This document shows positions 50,031 through 59,607 of a DNA stretch of 64,000 nt, piece by piece; position 1 is the stretch's first letter; the number at the start of each line of letters is the position of its first letter. Made by a program: the position numbers and the translations under genes. This DNA is from SXOA01 sp964444865 (lineage in GTDB: Bacteria > Planctomycetota > Planctomycetia > Pirellulales > Pirellulaceae), in contig CAYUJE010000001.1 in NCBI GenBank assembly GCA_964444865.1, forward strand, positions 11,383 through 75,382, written 5' to 3'. The notes below the pieces were generated by a model. The model was not told where the DNA came from and searched no databases. It saw only the letters and a program-made list of their open reading frames with translations.

Positions 50031-50794
50031 GACCGGGCCGCCTGATTCTCTGCTCCTTCGGCCGTCGTGGATTCGTCTTCATCGAGCCAGCGCGAGAGCA
50101 GTGCGGGGACATCCGTTTTCTGGTCCTTCAAGTCGTGCAGCGATTCCCACGCCACCAACCGCCCTTTGTTCACGACGCAGACGCGAGTGGCAAGCGACTC
50201 AACCACTTCTACAAGCTGGGTGCTGTAAAGTATGGTTCGGCCTCGCTGGACGGCTTCCTGACAATGACGGCGGAAGGCGTTGAGTCCGCGGGAATCCATG
50301 CCGGTGGCGAAAGGCTCATCGAGAATCCACAACTCCGGATCGACGGCAAGCAGCGCCACGAGCGCCGCCTTGTACATCTGGCCGCGCGAGAGCGTGCGCA
50401 TGCTGGATTCCGCCACCGCCAGCAAATCAAATTCACGAAGCAGTGCGACAATTGTCTGCGGCAGTGTCTTGTCATCTTCTTTCTCGTACAGCCGCAGGAG
50501 CATCGAGATGTGGGCGAGCGGAGTCCAGTCCGGATAGACCGGCGCGAACTCCGGCAGAAAGGCCAGCCTGCGGCGAAGGTCCATTGCATCGCGGCCGAAG
50601 GGCTTGCCATCCATCTCAATCACGCCTGCGGTTGGCACGAGAATGCCGCCGAGCAGCCGCAGGAGCGTGGATTTGCCGGCACCATTCGCGCCGAGTACCG
50701 CCACGATTTCTCCGGGAGCAATTTCGAGGGACATTGCCTCCAGAGCTGCTACGGATCCGAAATGTTTGCGAACACCCTTGAGAGAAATTTGCAT
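50027..50794 (-). CDS. ABC transporter ATP-binding protein
   Basis: 255 residues from the ATG at 50794 (MQISLKGVRKHFGSVAAL). Walker A is GANGAGKSTLL, the Q-loop region is LAFLPEFAPVYPDW, the signature is LSRGQMYKAAL (a variant of LSGGQ), and Walker B is LWILDEPFATGMD. The C-terminal ~40 residues are acidic. It powers the membrane protein encoded by the overlapping downstream gene. Architecture matches ABC-2-type export systems. Confidence 0.9.
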   Translation of the reverse strand: MQISLKGVRKHFGSVAALEAMSLEIAPGEIVAVLGANGAGKSTLLRLLGGILVPTAGVIEMDGKPFGRDAMDLRRRLAFLPEFAPVYPDWTPLAHISMLLRLYEKEDDKTLPQTIVALLREFDLLAVAESSMRTLSRGQMYKAALVALLAVDPELWILDEPFATGMDSRGLNAFRRHCQEAVQRGRTILYSTQLVEVVESLATRVCVVNKGRLVAWESLHDLKDQKTDVPALLSRWLDEDESTTAEGAENQAARS

Positions 50795-50922
50795 GTCTTG
50801 AGACTGCCTGGCCGTATGACGAATGCCCGCAAGGAGTTCGCTGACGGGCAACCGTTCTTGAACGGATTGCGTAAAGGCGGCAGCCGTAACAGCTTACGGC
50901 GTACTTTATCTCACTGACAGGC

Positions 50923-52797
50923 CTACTCCACCGTCACGCTCTTTGCCAGATTCCGCGGCTTGTCCACGTCGCAGCCGCGGAGCAGGGCGATGTGGTAGGA
51001 GAGGAGTTGCAGCGGAACGATGTTGACGAGGGGAGAGAGGAATTCCTCGACCTGAGGCACATAAATGACGTCGTCCGCCAGGCGGGCGGTTTCTTTGTCC
51101 CCTTCGGCGGTGATGGCGATGACGGGTCCACCGCGGGCTTTGATTTCTTCCAGGTTGGACATCACTTTGTCGAATACCGGTCCTTGGGGCATGATGAAGA
51201 CGCTCGGCGTCTCTTGATCCACGAGTGCAATCGGGCCGTGCTTCATTTCCGCGGCAGGGTAGCCTTCGGCGTGGATGTAGCTAATTTCTTTGAGCTTCAG
51301 CGCCCCTTCCAATGCGGTCGGAAAGTTGTACTGCCTGCCGAGGTAAAGGAAGGTCGAGGCGTGAGCGTACTTGGCGGCGATGCGGCGGATGTCACCACTT
51401 CTTTCGAGCGTCTGCTTGATGAGGTCCGGCGCGCCGCGAAGCTGTGTGATGACACGCCGCCCCGCTTCGTAGCTCATGTGCCGCATTCGGCCGAAATAGA
51501 GGGCCAGCATGGCGAGCGTGGTGACCTGTGACGTGTACGCCTTGGTGGAAGCGACGCCGATTTCCGGACCGGCATGCAAATAGATGCCACCGTTGGCCTC
51601 TTGGGCGATGGTACTGCCGACGACGTTGCAGATCGACAATGCCGGATGCCCCTTCCGCTTCATTTCGCGGAGCGCGGCCAGCGTGTCGGCCGTCTCTCCG
51701 CTTTGCGTGATGGCAAACAGAAGCGTTCCCTGGTCCAGCGGCGGATTGCGATACCGCAATTCACTGGCGTACTCCACTTCCACGGGAATGCGAGCCAGTT
51801 CCTCAATCAAATACTCGCCGACAAGTGCCGCATGCCAACTGGTGCCGCAGGCCGTGAGGATGATGCGATTGACTCGGCGGAGATCCTGCGGTGAAAGATT
51901 CAAGCCGCCAAACACCGCCGATGCATCCTCGTCACTCAGCCGCCCGCGCATGGCCGCCGTGATCGACTCCGGCTGCTCGTGGATTTCCTTGAGCATGTAA
52001 TGGGGAAAGCCACCGAGTTGCACGTCGGTGGACTCAATGGCCAGATCCTGAACCGAGTGCTCAATGCGCCCCTGATCGCGATGCTCAATCTGCAGGGTGT
52101 CGGCAGTGATAATCGCGATTTGATGGTCGGCGAGGTACACGATTTTGTCGGTACGGCCGGCGAGAGGAGAGGCGTCACTGGCGATGTAGTGCTCCCCTTT
52201 GCCGACTCCCACGACCAGCGGACTGCCGAGCCGAGCCGCCACGATGACGCCAGGATAATCGCGAAAGAGCATCACCAGTCCATACGTCCCCCGGAGTTGG
52301 CTCAGCGTCTTCGTCACTGCGGCCAGCAGAATGGCATGCGGTTCATCGGTGGGAAAATCGTCATGACGGGCTTCCAATTCCTCCAGCGAACTGGCGACCA
52401 GGTGAGCGACCGCTTCGGTGTCGGTGGAACTGTGGAATTGGTAGCCTTCCGCCTGCAGCTTCTGCTTGAGGCTTTGATAGTTTTCAATGACGCCGTTGTG
52501 CGCGAGTGCGACAACTCCGTTTCCACCAAGATGCGGATGGGCATTCGCCTCGGAAGGAATGCCGTGCGTGGCCCAGCGCGTGTGGCCGATGCCGAGACTG
52601 CCGGGAGTTGGAGTCGCGACAAGCTTAACCGCGAGGGCATCAATCCGGCCAACCGCCTTCGCGAGATGAAAATCTCCACCCCCCGTTCGCGTGGCAATTC
52701 CGGCGCTGTCATAGCCGCGATATTCCAGCCGGCGCAGCCCTTCCAGAAGAAAATCCGCTGCCTGCTTTTTTCCGACGTAACCGACAATGCCGCACAT
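50923..52797 (-). CDS. glmS: glutamine--fructose-6-phosphate aminotransferase (isomerising)
   Basis: 624 residues from the ATG at 52797, so that Cys2 (MCGIVGYVG) becomes the N-terminal nucleophile. The class II glutaminase domain has GIGHTRWATHG and SSTDTEAVAHLV; two SIS domains follow with TACGTSWHAALVGEY, TQSGETADTLAALREMK and the C-terminal NLAKSVTVE. It makes glucosamine-6-phosphate for cell-envelope amino sugars. No glmS ribozyme signature was seen upstream. Transcribed in the same direction as the ABC pair, 128 bp ahead of it. Confidence 0.96.
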   Translation of the reverse strand: MCGIVGYVGKKQAADFLLEGLRRLEYRGYDSAGIATRTGGGDFHLAKAVGRIDALAVKLVATPTPGSLGIGHTRWATHGIPSEANAHPHLGGNGVVALAHNGVIENYQSLKQKLQAEGYQFHSSTDTEAVAHLVASSLEELEARHDDFPTDEPHAILLAAVTKTLSQLRGTYGLVMLFRDYPGVIVAARLGSPLVVGVGKGEHYIASDASPLAGRTDKIVYLADHQIAIITADTLQIEHRDQGRIEHSVQDLAIESTDVQLGGFPHYMLKEIHEQPESITAAMRGRLSDEDASAVFGGLNLSPQDLRRVNRIILTACGTSWHAALVGEYLIEELARIPVEVEYASELRYRNPPLDQGTLLFAITQSGETADTLAALREMKRKGHPALSICNVVGSTIAQEANGGIYLHAGPEIGVASTKAYTSQVTTLAMLALYFGRMRHMSYEAGRRVITQLRGAPDLIKQTLERSGDIRRIAAKYAHASTFLYLGRQYNFPTALEGALKLKEISYIHAEGYPAAEMKHGPIALVDQETPSVFIMPQGPVFDKVMSNLEEIKARGGPVIAITAEGDKETARLADDVIYVPQVEEFLSPLVNIVPLQLLSYHIALLRGCDVDKPRNLAKSVTVE

Positions 52798-53085
52798 GGT
52801 TTGGTGCCCTGATATGCCTGGAAATGATGATTCCGCCACTGCGCGGAACGAGCAAGGATAGCTTGCCCTTCGGCCCCTTCGAGCGGCTGCGGATCGTAGC
52901 AGAAAATCCGGTTATGACGAAGCCAAACCGGCGCCCGCTTCACACGTTCTTCACGCCCGCTTCGCGGGAGTTTCCCGCACTTCTCCCCGAAGCTTCACCT
53001 TTAGCTAGCGGCGGCTTCATCGGCATCGTGACACTTAGGAGGCAAGAGAACTGACCAGAGCATCCTTCAACCCACGGAAGAACCC

Positions 53086-54270
53086 ATGTCCTTTTGCAAT
53101 ACGAACAGGCTTTCGACGCAGGCCCCAGGATGGTGCCTCCCTCGAATCCGGCCTCGACGCGGTTTCACACTGGTTGAATTGCTGGTGGTGATTGCCATCA
53201 TCGGCATTTTGATAGCCCTGCTTCTCCCGGCGATCAATCTGGCTCGTGCCGCCGCTCAGGATGTGGCCTGCAAAAACAATCTGCGGCAAATCGGAACGGC
53301 GCTCCACGCCCATGCGGTCAAGAACAACGGCCAGATGTGTACGGGAGCATTCGACTGGCTGCGAGACGGAGCGGTAACGGACAAGGGCTGGGTTGCGGAC
53401 CTGGTCAATGCGGGAATCCCTGTTGGCAAGATGCTCTGCCCTTCCAATGAGGCGAAGCTCTCAGCGACCTATGTGGACTTGTTGAACGTCGATGCGACCT
53501 CCTTTCCCACCAATGGATGCGTTGATTTGCTTGGACGGCCTCAAAGCTATAACCCCGACGGCAGCCCTAAGCCCGCTCCTTGCCGCAACATCGCCACTTC
53601 GGCCATGGCCAGCGGACCAAGCGAGGCCAGACGTCTCCTCGTCGAGCAACAGATTTATCTCAAGCACTACAACACCAATTACACCGCAAGTTGGTTCTTA
53701 GTCCGTGGTGGCATCCGACTCGATTACAGCGGCAATCTGCTCGCCAGCAATCCGGCCTGCGGCACTGGGCTCTGGAATCCCAACAGCTGCACTGGGCCGC
53801 TGCGGCAATCGACGATTGACAATTCGGGCACACCAGCAAATTTCGTCCCCATCATGGGAGACGGAGCCTTTGGCCTTTCCTCGCTTTCACAAACCGTTGG
53901 CGACGTCCCCGCCGGTTCGTTTGTCGTGCAGCCCTACACCGCGGGTCCGGTTCTGGCCACGAATGGAGCCTTCGGCCAGGCATTCAGCCCACCTGTTTTT
54001 CCGAACGGAACACCCCGCGAGGGAGCCAGCGGCTGGTGGGGAGTTTGGAACAACCAGGCCCTGCAGGACTATCGCAACTTTGGCATGAATCATCGCAATA
54101 GCTGCAATGTCCTGTTTGCGGACGGCAGCGTGCGTGGAATTTCCGACCCCAATCGCGACGGACAACTCAACAACGGTTTCGCAGCCGGCGGCGGCTTTGC
54201 GGATAACGTGCTGGAAGTCCCCGCCAACGACTTTTACAGCAAATCCAGCCTGGGGACCGGTAATCCCTAG
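53086..54270 (+). CDS. DUF1559 pseudopilin-like protein (tandem copy 1)
   Basis: 394 residues. A longer basic leader precedes the prepilin segment RRGFTLVELLVVIAIIGILI (~25-45), with cleavage expected before the Phe. Then ACKNNLRQIGTALHAHAVKN and, at the C-terminus, NHRNSCNVLFADGSVRGISD, the DUF1559 hallmark. The mid region is long and Cys-containing. It is followed 57 bp later by a second DUF1559 gene of similar layout but clearly different sequence. Confidence 0.9.
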   Translation: MSFCNTNRLSTQAPGWCLPRIRPRRGFTLVELLVVIAIIGILIALLLPAINLARAAAQDVACKNNLRQIGTALHAHAVKNNGQMCTGAFDWLRDGAVTDKGWVADLVNAGIPVGKMLCPSNEAKLSATYVDLLNVDATSFPTNGCVDLLGRPQSYNPDGSPKPAPCRNIATSAMASGPSEARRLLVEQQIYLKHYNTNYTASWFLVRGGIRLDYSGNLLASNPACGTGLWNPNSCTGPLRQSTIDNSGTPANFVPIMGDGAFGLSSLSQTVGDVPAGSFVVQPYTAGPVLATNGAFGQAFSPPVFPNGTPREGASGWWGVWNNQALQDYRNFGMNHRNSCNVLFADGSVRGISDPNRDGQLNNGFAAGGGFADNVLEVPANDFYSKSSLGTGNP

Positions 54271-54327
54271 GTCCAAACATTTCGGTTTACTTTCTATTCC
54301 CTGTTTTTAGTCAAGGAGATTGTTCGC

Positions 54328-55602
54328 ATGAAGAAACGTGGCTTTACACTCGTCGAGCTGTTGGTGGTGATCGCCATCATCGGCATCCTGGTAGCCTTGC
54401 TGCTGCCAGCAATCACTCGGGCTCGCGAATCGGCTCGCGACACCGCCTGCAAGAACAACTTGCGGCAATTCGGCATCGGACTTCAATTGTTTGCGGACAA
54501 GGACCCCGCCGGCCGCTTCTGCAGCGGTAACTGGGATCAGCGCCGCGACGGCTGCATGGACACCTATGGCTGGGTCGCCGACCTGGTCAACATTCAAGCG
54601 GCTCGTCCGCAAGATATGATGTGCCCCAGCAACCCACTAATTGGTAACGAAAAGTACAATGACTTTATTGGCGGCAACATTACCGGCAAGGACGGGGCTG
54701 ACCCAGCCAAAATCGTCGCTGGCATGTGCGGTCAGGCAACTTGGGGCGGAGCACCTACTGGATATTCCAATGCGACGCAGCCCCAACGCGGCAACCTTCT
54801 GGCGCGAGCACTTCTCGACCGTGGATACGGAACCAACTACGCTGCCAGCTGGTTCCTGGGGCGCAGCGCTCCCAAGCTGGTTTCGAACACGGCCAGAGAC
54901 AATTTTCTCACCTATACCACGGACCCCAACTCCGCCAACTGGGAAGGTCTCAAGGGACTTAGTTCATCCCTGGGACCGCTAACTCGCCGATTGTTGGAAA
55001 CTAGCCCGGTGGTCAGCTCGAATATCCCGCTCTTGGCCGATGCCTGTGCCGGTGATATCAACGAAGCTTCGCTTACAAACGACATTGCCTATGGCCCGAC
55101 CGATCCTTGGGGCACTGCCTCGGCCAATGCTGGTTCCAAGACCTTTATGGTTGCCGGTCAATTGCTGGTGGAAGCTGGTACGGATGGTCCCTCCTATTTC
55201 GACAGCACTTCCAATACGCTCAACTTGATCCTCGCCTCCGGCGCGGAATTGAAGACGCAGTTCGCCTGCGAACGCGCGGGAAATTGCCCGCCTCCCGTGG
55301 GCGGAAACGCCGGCACCAAGACCTACCTGCAAGACTACCGCGATTTCTTTGCCATTCACGGTGGCGGCCGCAATTCGTCTTGCAACGTGCTGTTCGCGGA
55401 CGGCTCGGTGAAGCGGTTCTCGGACTTGAACAACGACAAGTTCTTCAACCCCGGTTTCCCGATTCCCCAGGGCCTGACCGACAGCGACTATCTGAAGATC
55501 GGCTACTTCCCGGACACGACCCCGGATGCTGCTGAGCTGCCCCCGGGCGAAATCTTCAGTGGAGTTTTGCTGCAAAACCTGAACAAGGTCAAGCTGGACT
55601 AA
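54328..55602 (+). CDS. DUF1559 pseudopilin-like protein (tandem copy 2)
   Basis: 424 residues. AAGGAG precedes the ATG. MKKRGFTLVELLVVIAIIG starts almost directly, the shortest prepilin leader of the three in this window. TACKNNLRQFGIGLQLFADK and, near the end, GGRNSSCNVLFADGSVKRFS mark DUF1559. The two tandem genes share the CNVLFADGSV ending, so they are paralogues. Followed by a strong terminator hairpin. Confidence 0.9.
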   Translation: MKKRGFTLVELLVVIAIIGILVALLLPAITRARESARDTACKNNLRQFGIGLQLFADKDPAGRFCSGNWDQRRDGCMDTYGWVADLVNIQAARPQDMMCPSNPLIGNEKYNDFIGGNITGKDGADPAKIVAGMCGQATWGGAPTGYSNATQPQRGNLLARALLDRGYGTNYAASWFLGRSAPKLVSNTARDNFLTYTTDPNSANWEGLKGLSSSLGPLTRRLLETSPVVSSNIPLLADACAGDINEASLTNDIAYGPTDPWGTASANAGSKTFMVAGQLLVEAGTDGPSYFDSTSNTLNLILASGAELKTQFACERAGNCPPPVGGNAGTKTYLQDYRDFFAIHGGGRNSSCNVLFADGSVKRFSDLNNDKFFNPGFPIPQGLTDSDYLKIGYFPDTTPDAAELPPGEIFSGVLLQNLNKVKLD

Positions 55603-55619
55603 GTCTGTTTTTGGACGAA

Positions 55620-55658
55620 GGCCCGGCTGCTGCAAGGCAGCCGGGCCGTTTATTTTGT
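55620..55658 (+). terminator. intrinsic terminator after the DUF1559 pair
   Basis: Perfect 11-bp GC-rich stem (GGCCCGGCTGC with GCAGCCGGGCC), 6-nt loop, followed by GTTTATTTTGT. It ends the tandem DUF1559 transcript 18 bp after the stop codon. Confidence 0.85.
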
Positions 55659-55683
55659 CATTTCTTTGTGAAGGTCCGCAAAA

Positions 55684-56886
55684 ATGCTCGCGAAGTTTTC
55701 GATTGGTCTGGCGATCGTGTTCGGCCTGCTCCTTCTGTTTCTGGTCACCGTGGTCGCGAATACTCGCTTCACGATGCCGCATCCCAAGGATCCCAGTGTC
55801 AGAATGCTGTTGACGGACAGGGGGGCCGTTCTCCTTTCCGAAATCGAAAGGCATGAAGCAACCGCCGCGCGAAAAGCCGGTTTAGGAGTTCCAAAGGTCG
55901 AAATCATCGAGCCTGTTTTTCATTTTGGCCAGATGGAGCCTCAGACCACGGGAAAACATTCCTTTGAGGTTCGCAACGCGGGAACGGCAACGCTCACTTT
56001 GGATGTGGCGGGAACGACCTGCAAATGCACGGTCGGCGGAGTCAGCTCGAACGAAGTCCCACCGGGGGAGAAGGCCTTTGTCACGCTCGAATGGAACACG
56101 GGCTACAAATTTCAGACCTACTCGCAGTCCGCCGAAGTCCGCACCAACGACCCGGCGAAGCCGTCTTTTTCGCTCGCCGTGGAAGGACGGGTCCGTCGCC
56201 TGTTTGGCGCTGAAGAAGAGGAATTAGTAGTGCCCGCAATCATACCCGGCAATTCAGTGACCGCGGACGCGATCGTGTACTCCCAAATCTGGGAAGAGAT
56301 GGAAATTGTCGATGTCAAAACAACGCTCCCCGGAGTTGGCATTCAATTTCTGCCGATGGTGGATGAACACGACCTCAAGCGACTCGAGGCCAAATCCGCG
56401 AGGATTTTGCGAGTGACGGTTCCTGGAGACTTGCCGACGGGCGAGTTCCGGGACGCCATCCGCATCAAGGCCGCGCCGGCCGGCAAACCGCAAGATGTTG
56501 CCGAATACGAATTGCCGCTCCTTGGAAAGACTCTGAAGCGATTTTCGATTCACGGTCTGTTCAGTGAGGACGACGCCTTGCTCATCGGGCAAGTTCCACA
56601 CGGTGCCGGCAAGACCGTGCGGTTGGCAGTCAAATTGCGGGACGAGGACTTATCGCTGCCGGTTCAAAAGATCGAGGTGGAGCCGGCCTTTGTAAAGGTA
56701 TCCCTGGAGCCTCATCAGGAAGCGGATTTAGCGACTCCCGGTCTTTATGACTTAACCCTGGAGATTCCTGCCGATGCTCCCATCTGCCAGTACATGGGGA
56801 ATCCGCAGGGGAGCTTGCGAATCACCACCAGCCATCCGCGGGTGCCGGAGATCAAGTTGAAACTGCGGCTGTCCATCGTTCCCTAG
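55684..56886 (+). CDS. DUF1573 domain-containing exported protein
   Basis: 400 residues. An N-terminal hydrophobic segment (SIGLAIVFGLLLLFLVTVVA) anchors or exports it. The DUF1573 domain (~75-175) has FGQMEPQTTGKHSFEVRNAG, TTCKCTVGG, the conserved VTLEWNTG and NDPAKPSFSLAVEGRV; it is an Ig-like beta fold with a Cys-x-Cys pair. Two further Ig-like repeats fill the C-terminal half. DUF1573 proteins are abundant in planctomycetes and often sit with pilin-like genes, as here. Role unknown. Confidence 0.85.
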   Translation: MLAKFSIGLAIVFGLLLLFLVTVVANTRFTMPHPKDPSVRMLLTDRGAVLLSEIERHEATAARKAGLGVPKVEIIEPVFHFGQMEPQTTGKHSFEVRNAGTATLTLDVAGTTCKCTVGGVSSNEVPPGEKAFVTLEWNTGYKFQTYSQSAEVRTNDPAKPSFSLAVEGRVRRLFGAEEEELVVPAIIPGNSVTADAIVYSQIWEEMEIVDVKTTLPGVGIQFLPMVDEHDLKRLEAKSARILRVTVPGDLPTGEFRDAIRIKAAPAGKPQDVAEYELPLLGKTLKRFSIHGLFSEDDALLIGQVPHGAGKTVRLAVKLRDEDLSLPVQKIEVEPAFVKVSLEPHQEADLATPGLYDLTLEIPADAPICQYMGNPQGSLRITTSHPRVPEIKLKLRLSIVP

Positions 56887-56926
56887 CGATTGGTCGAACT
56901 TCCGTCCTTTAACCTCCAGAAGTCCC

Positions 56927-59062
56927 ATGAATGCAGCCGTGAGTACGGCCATTGTTTGCCGGCATTGCCAGAAGTCGAACCCCGTCGAGCGAAAATTCTG
57001 CGGCGGCTGCGGAGAGACCTTGTGGGAGAAATGCCCCGCATGCTCCGCAGAGATCCCCGGAAGCGAAACGTTTTGCGGCACTTGTGGCGTGGATGTCCGG
57101 GCAAAGCGGCAGGGAATCGAAGCAGAATTGCGAGAGAAGTTTACGCGGGCTCTCGCCTTGGCGGCAGCTCATTCTTACCCTCAAGCGTTTGCATTGCTCC
57201 AGGAATTGTCAGGCGCAAGCAACCTCTGCGCGGAAGTAGCCGCTCAAGCGGCGGCGGAGATTCCCGAGGTGCAAGCTCGCGTTAAGCGCCAGAAAGAACT
57301 GGCCGAGTTGACGTTTCAGCAGGGAGCAGAGTTGCTTGCCAAGAAGTCCTACGAAGCAGCCGTGCAGGTCTTACAATCGATCCCGCAGCCGCTGCGGACA
57401 AAAGAAATGAATGACTGCCTGGAGCGAGCTCAAAGTCAGTGGAAGGAACTACTGTCGCTCAGCGGCGAGATTCGCGAGTTGGTGGAATCGAAGCGGACCA
57501 TGGAATTGTTTCCCAAGCTCGAACGCTTGCTGGCTCTCAAGCCCGAACATGCCCAAGCGCTGAAACTGGCGGGGCAACTGCGGGATCAACTGCTAGGAGT
57601 TGCGGCCAGAAAGCTGAACGAGCACCTCTATGCCGAAGCGGCGAAGTTACTGGAGCAGATCCCGGACTTTGTCCAGAACGCTGAAGTGGCGACGGCCCTC
57701 GACAAGGCGCAGGAACTTTCGGCCCTGCTGTTGGAACTGCGAACCGCGCCCCTGGCAACTCCCACCACTTTGGCACTTGCCCAAAAGCTGGTGAAATTCG
57801 CCCCCACCAATGCCGAAGTAGCGAAGCTGGCCGAAGAGCTCAAGATGCGCGCAACCACCAGGCCAGAGCCGGCTCGCGCCGCAGCGCCGGTTTGGATCAA
57901 GGCGCCGCAGCGAACCCGCGTGGCCATGCCCGTGGATTGGCTGGGGTATTTCACGCGGCTGAGTTGCGAAGACGCGGCGGGGAACAAAACCTGGCGGGAT
58001 TCCCCCGGTCAATTCTGGACGGCCTTGGGACTGGCGCTGCAAGGAATTGACGAAGCGGACACGTCTCTGAATCTCATGCCCACTACCAAGAGCAGCTTGC
58101 TCAGTAAGCTCCCCTTTTCATTTGGTAAAAAGGGACCAACGGCTGCCTGGGGGATCGATCTGGGTGAGAGCGGTCTGCGAGCGATCAAGCTGAGCAAAGA
58201 TCCCAAAAGCGGGGCGATCAAGTTAGAAGCCTGTGAACGCGTTCCGCACGCTCAGACACTTGCACAAATCGACCAGACGTCGGAACGGGAAGCTGCCGCA
58301 ACGGCAACGCTGAAAGCGTTTCTCACCAGAGCGAAAGTGGAAGAAACCCATGTCGTCGCGAGCATGTCCAGTCAGCGTGTGTTAGGTCGCTTTTTTGATC
58401 TTCCGCCAATGGCCGGCAAGAAAGTCGCCGAAGCAGTCCAGTTCGAAGCCAAACATCAAATTCCGGTACCGCTCGAAGAGTTGGCATGGGCTTACGATGT
58501 GCAAGGTCCGGCAATCGCGGCTGGCAGCAAGGAGCCGGACGAACGGCCTCGCAAGATTCTGCTGGTGGCCTCCAGACTATCGCATGTTCAATCGCAACTG
58601 GCTCTTTTCAAGGCCGCGGGCATTGCAATTGATGAACTCGTGCCGGACAGCATCGCCCTTCACAATGCATTTCAATTCGAATTCCACGCCGAGCCTCAGA
58701 AGACAAACGCGCTGATCGACATCGGCTTTGATACGACGAACTTCATCGTCAGCAGTCCAAGAAACTTGTGGTTTCGCAGCTTCGGGATGGGGGGAGAGAC
58801 ATTCACGCAGGCACTGGTCAAGCAATTTCAATTAACCCGCGAACAGGCGGAAGAACTCAAACGCAATCCGGCAAAGGCCCGCCGCTACTCGCTCTATTGC
58901 GCGACCCAGGAGTCCCTGTTGGTGCAGTTAGTAAGTGAAGTGGAGCGGTCGCTGGCGAGTTACAGCCGCTACAACTCCCATCAGCCCGCCGAGCGGCTCT
59001 ATGGTCTGGGGGGAGGCTTTCAGACGCATGGGCTGCTGCGGTATTTGCGGTGTGGGAAATAG
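56927..59062 (+). CDS. zinc-ribbon, helical-repeat, PilM-like fusion protein
   Basis: 711 residues. The N-terminus has two zinc ribbons with eight cysteines (IVCRHCQKSNPVERKFCGGC, then CPACSAEIPGSETFCGTC). A helical-repeat region follows (~50-300). From ~400 a PilM/actin-fold domain starts: AAWGIDLGESGLRAIKLSK, PPMAGKKVAEAVQFEAKHQI and NALIDIGFDTTNFIVS. PilM normally needs about 80 more residues after the final GLGGG motif; here the protein stops ten residues after LYGLGGGFQTHG, so the end looks shortened. No pilN, pilO or pilQ gene is adjacent, so its link to type IV pili is only by fold. Confidence 0.75.
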   Translation: MNAAVSTAIVCRHCQKSNPVERKFCGGCGETLWEKCPACSAEIPGSETFCGTCGVDVRAKRQGIEAELREKFTRALALAAAHSYPQAFALLQELSGASNLCAEVAAQAAAEIPEVQARVKRQKELAELTFQQGAELLAKKSYEAAVQVLQSIPQPLRTKEMNDCLERAQSQWKELLSLSGEIRELVESKRTMELFPKLERLLALKPEHAQALKLAGQLRDQLLGVAARKLNEHLYAEAAKLLEQIPDFVQNAEVATALDKAQELSALLLELRTAPLATPTTLALAQKLVKFAPTNAEVAKLAEELKMRATTRPEPARAAAPVWIKAPQRTRVAMPVDWLGYFTRLSCEDAAGNKTWRDSPGQFWTALGLALQGIDEADTSLNLMPTTKSSLLSKLPFSFGKKGPTAAWGIDLGESGLRAIKLSKDPKSGAIKLEACERVPHAQTLAQIDQTSEREAAATATLKAFLTRAKVEETHVVASMSSQRVLGRFFDLPPMAGKKVAEAVQFEAKHQIPVPLEELAWAYDVQGPAIAAGSKEPDERPRKILLVASRLSHVQSQLALFKAAGIAIDELVPDSIALHNAFQFEFHAEPQKTNALIDIGFDTTNFIVSSPRNLWFRSFGMGGETFTQALVKQFQLTREQAEELKRNPAKARRYSLYCATQESLLVQLVSEVERSLASYSRYNSHQPAERLYGLGGGFQTHGLLRYLRCGK

Positions 59063-59112
59063 TGAACCCTCGGTGTTAGCGGCTCGATGAGAAGGCGAGT
59101 GTTTGCCTGACC

Positions 59113-59607
59113 CTATTTCGGCGGAAAACGGATGTTGCCTGGTTGCGGATCGAAGTAGTGGATGCCATGTCCCCGGAGCGCGGCCAAAACTTTACGCACT
59201 AAAGGCCACTGGTGAGGTTCGTACAATTCCTCTCGTTCCGCCCACAGCGTCGCCAGCGTTTCTTCGGAGAATTCTGGCGGGGCGTCGAGATAGGCTTTGC
59301 CAAAATCGAGCACACATGGCGGAGCGACAATGCTCATCTCGACGACTTGCAGAATGTTGTCATAATCAATCAGGTACGGAAGTGCGAATCCTGCAAGTAC
59401 GGTCACTTCGTCTTCCAGCAATCGAAGATAGCATTCTCTCTCGCGAAGATAAGTTTCACTCCGCTGGATAGCTTTGATGGCTGAATTTCGAGTAGACTTC
59501 CAAACCGCTCCATCCATTCCGAATCCCAAACGTTCCCCAAGTTGAATTGACTTCTTAGCGGCGTATTGAGCCGCAATGCTTTCAGCTTGGTGCAAGGAGA
59601 ATGTCAT
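59113..59607 (-). CDS. kinase-like-fold hypothetical protein
   Basis: 164 residues from the ATG at 59607. GERLGFGMDGAVWKSTRNSA resembles a Gly-rich loop, AIKAIQ carries a lysine in the usual place, and the C-terminus ends HGIHYFDPQPGNIRFPPK, like a catalytic loop in which D and N are kept. It is far shorter than a true kinase and has no DFG, so catalysis is doubtful. It belongs to a recurrent planctomycete family of small kinase-like proteins. Its start codon overlaps that of a divergent partner gene. Confidence 0.65.
   Translation of the reverse strand: MTFSLHQAESIAAQYAAKKSIQLGERLGFGMDGAVWKSTRNSAIKAIQRSETYLRERECYLRLLEDEVTVLAGFALPYLIDYDNILQVVEMSIVAPPCVLDFGKAYLDAPPEFSEETLATLWAEREELYEPHQWPLVRKVLAALRGHGIHYFDPQPGNIRFPPK

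Noticed and set aside
52798..53085. glmS ribozyme upstream of glmS
   Set aside because: No conserved ribozyme core recognised in the 288-bp spacer, and glmS ribozymes are mainly from Gram-positive bacteria.
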